DNA of 13,573 nt, from contig JBBTRY010000020.1 in the NCBI GenBank assembly GCA_038064955.1, positions 1 to 13,573 of the forward strand, in the 5' to 3' direction. This document shows, piece by piece, positions 12,636-13,573 of this stretch (position 1 is its first letter; each line of letters begins with the position of its first letter). The stretch is from JBBTQX01 sp038064955. Lineage in GTDB: Bacteria; Patescibacteriota; Minisyncoccia; UBA6257; GWB1-50-10. The notes beneath the pieces are model-generated. The model was not told the origin of the DNA. It searched no databases and was given only the letters and a program-made list of their open reading frames with translations. The translations under genes were made by a program, and so were the position numbers.

Positions 12636-13573
12636 TTATCGGACAGTCAGGGAGTAAAGAGAATTATCGTACCGGTTTATGAAGTAGAGATTGCCACCGC
12701 TTACGAATGGGTTTTTGGCGTCTATCAGATCGCCGGCATTCCCAGGAAGCGCGACGGGGCCCACGTCATCGGTCGCTAAATTGATCTTGTAGAGGATATC
12801 TTTGGTACGGAACTTGTTCTGGAAATAATCGTCCGGCAAAGCAGCGTTTCGGAAAGCGTCATCCTGGGGAACAAAACAGTAGATAACGACCGAGTCCGGT
12901 GAACATTTGGAGGGCAGAGTTGAAAAAGGCAACGGGGTCGCAAGACCCAGGGTCTTGGTATCCAGGATTCGGAAGCCGCCGCTCGAGGAGAAGATGAATA
13001 AAACCATCTTGTCCAGCGATATTCTTACCATCAAACCGCTCTCCGGAGAGAAAAGAGAAGAAAGCGAAAGGTCTTTGAGATTCAAGTTCCAGATCCGGCC
13101 GGCATAAGTAACTGAAGAATTTTCTTCAATGATCAAACTATTGGAAGATAAAGAATCCAGTCTCACATCTTGGAAACGCATATCTTTCAATAAAATTTTG
13201 TAGGTCGGCGGATTTTGGGAGATCCCCACGGAAGAAAGATTGATATTATTGCCATTCTTCACAAAACTTAGAAGAGTATCACTGTTACCTCCCCAGGTGG
13301 TGTTCAGGATGTTTTCCGGGAGCGGGCGCCAGGCCTTGTCAATCACATCAAACACTCCCCACTGTGGGAGGCGGGGGTCGCCGAAGGCCATAAGGACTCG
13401 CTGGCCATTCGGAGAAAGTTTGATGAAGTTGGGCGCGCTTAGTTTTTGCTGAGTGATTTCTAGATCGGCCCCGCTCTTGGCCGAGAAGATCTGGCCGTCG
13501 GGGTTCAGATAGTAGATCTCTTGAGTTTGGGCATCCACCCAATAATCAAAAACGGGATTCTCGGAGATTTTTA
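12636..13573 (-). CDS. TolB-like beta-propeller protein, C-terminal part (5' partial)
   Basis: The frame enters from the right edge (last full codon 13571-13569) and stops at 12636. A GTG at 13538 could start it, but the frame is open above it and the repeat pattern continues, so the gene most likely begins outside. The visible 311 residues are rich in short beta strands with repeated blade-like units, such as IYYLNPDGQIFS, FIKLSPNGQRVLMAF and GNLYFINRYDNSLYSL. This fits a TolB/WD40-like propeller. Related CPR proteins often carry an N-terminal membrane anchor and a PEGA domain, which cannot be seen here. No catalytic residues are apparent; a role at the cell surface is inference. Confidence 0.7.
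   Translation of the reverse strand, partial: KISENPVFDYWVDAQTQEIYYLNPDGQIFSAKSGADLEITQQKLSAPNFIKLSPNGQRVLMAFGDPRLPQWGVFDVIDKAWRPLPENILNTTWGGNSDTLLSFVKNGNNINLSSVGISQNPPTYKILLKDMRFQDVRLDSLSSNSLIIEENSSVTYAGRIWNLNLKDLSLSSLFSPESGLMVRISLDKMVLFIFSSSGGFRILDTKTLGLATPLPFSTLPSKCSPDSVVIYCFVPQDDAFRNAALPDDYFQNKFRTKDILYKINLATDDVGPVALPGNAGDLIDAKNPFVSGGNLYFINRYDNSLYSLTVR

Noticed and set aside
1..13573. Mobile element, CRISPR array, toxin-antitoxin pair, phage or defence island
   Set aside because: No transposase, integrase, repeat-spacer pattern or known defence domain is encoded. Nearly all genes are conserved housekeeping genes in an origin-proximal setting.

Overview
The window looks like a piece of the chromosome of a Patescibacteria/CPR bacterium, most likely Parcubacteria-type. 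This rests on compact, overlapping housekeeping genes with few Shine-Dalgarno sequences, short versions of RnpA, Jag and YidC, a DNA polymerase I without a usable proofreading domain, and a TolB-like propeller protein of a kind common in that group. The assignment comes from gene content and recalled family features, not from a database search. I see no mobile element, CRISPR array, tRNA or rRNA, and no recognisable defence system.

Left part (1-500): the 3' end of a PilB/GspE-type ATPase gene, followed by about 285 bases without a confident gene. That gap holds a short dispersed-repeat-like motif, a perfect 12-bp hairpin, a 104-base block closed by a perfect 9-bp helix (candidate structured RNA), a good minus-strand promoter, and a perfect 15-bp palindrome just before the ruvB promoter.

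Centre-left (491-5923): a tightly packed plus-strand operon ruvB-tsaE-polA-histidine kinase-ruvC in which every junction overlaps (23, 4, 8 and 1 bases). It joins Holliday junction migration and resolution to repair polymerase, a tRNA t6A factor and a membrane-free sensor kinase. A promoter and a gene for a 54-residue, very acidic protein follow, then a class A penicillin-binding protein.

Centre-right (8343-11153): the chromosome origin neighbourhood. dnaA and dnaN lie on the minus strand, and rpmH-rnpA-yidC-jag runs divergently on the plus strand, the classic bacterial oriC gene order. The dnaA-dnaN gap carries a perfect DnaA box, two one-mismatch boxes, an 88% AT tract, and a run of in-phase CTA trinucleotides next to the perfect box that looks like a DnaA-trio unwinding element ending at the dnaN start codon. 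The dnaA-rpmH gap carries divergent sigma70-type promoters and an inverted repeat.

Right end (12636-13573): the C-terminal part of a minus-strand beta-propeller protein, convergent with jag.

Together the genes cover replication initiation (dnaA, dnaN), recombination and repair (ruvB, ruvC, polA), RNA and translation housekeeping (rpmH, rnpA, tsaE, jag), and envelope building (yidC, class A PBP, pilB). The most unusual points are the origin layout overlapping dnaN, the plus-strand operon that runs head-on towards the origin and overlaps the 3' end of dnaN with its only visible terminator beyond dnaN, the unexplained structured block at 272-399, and the acidic microprotein.
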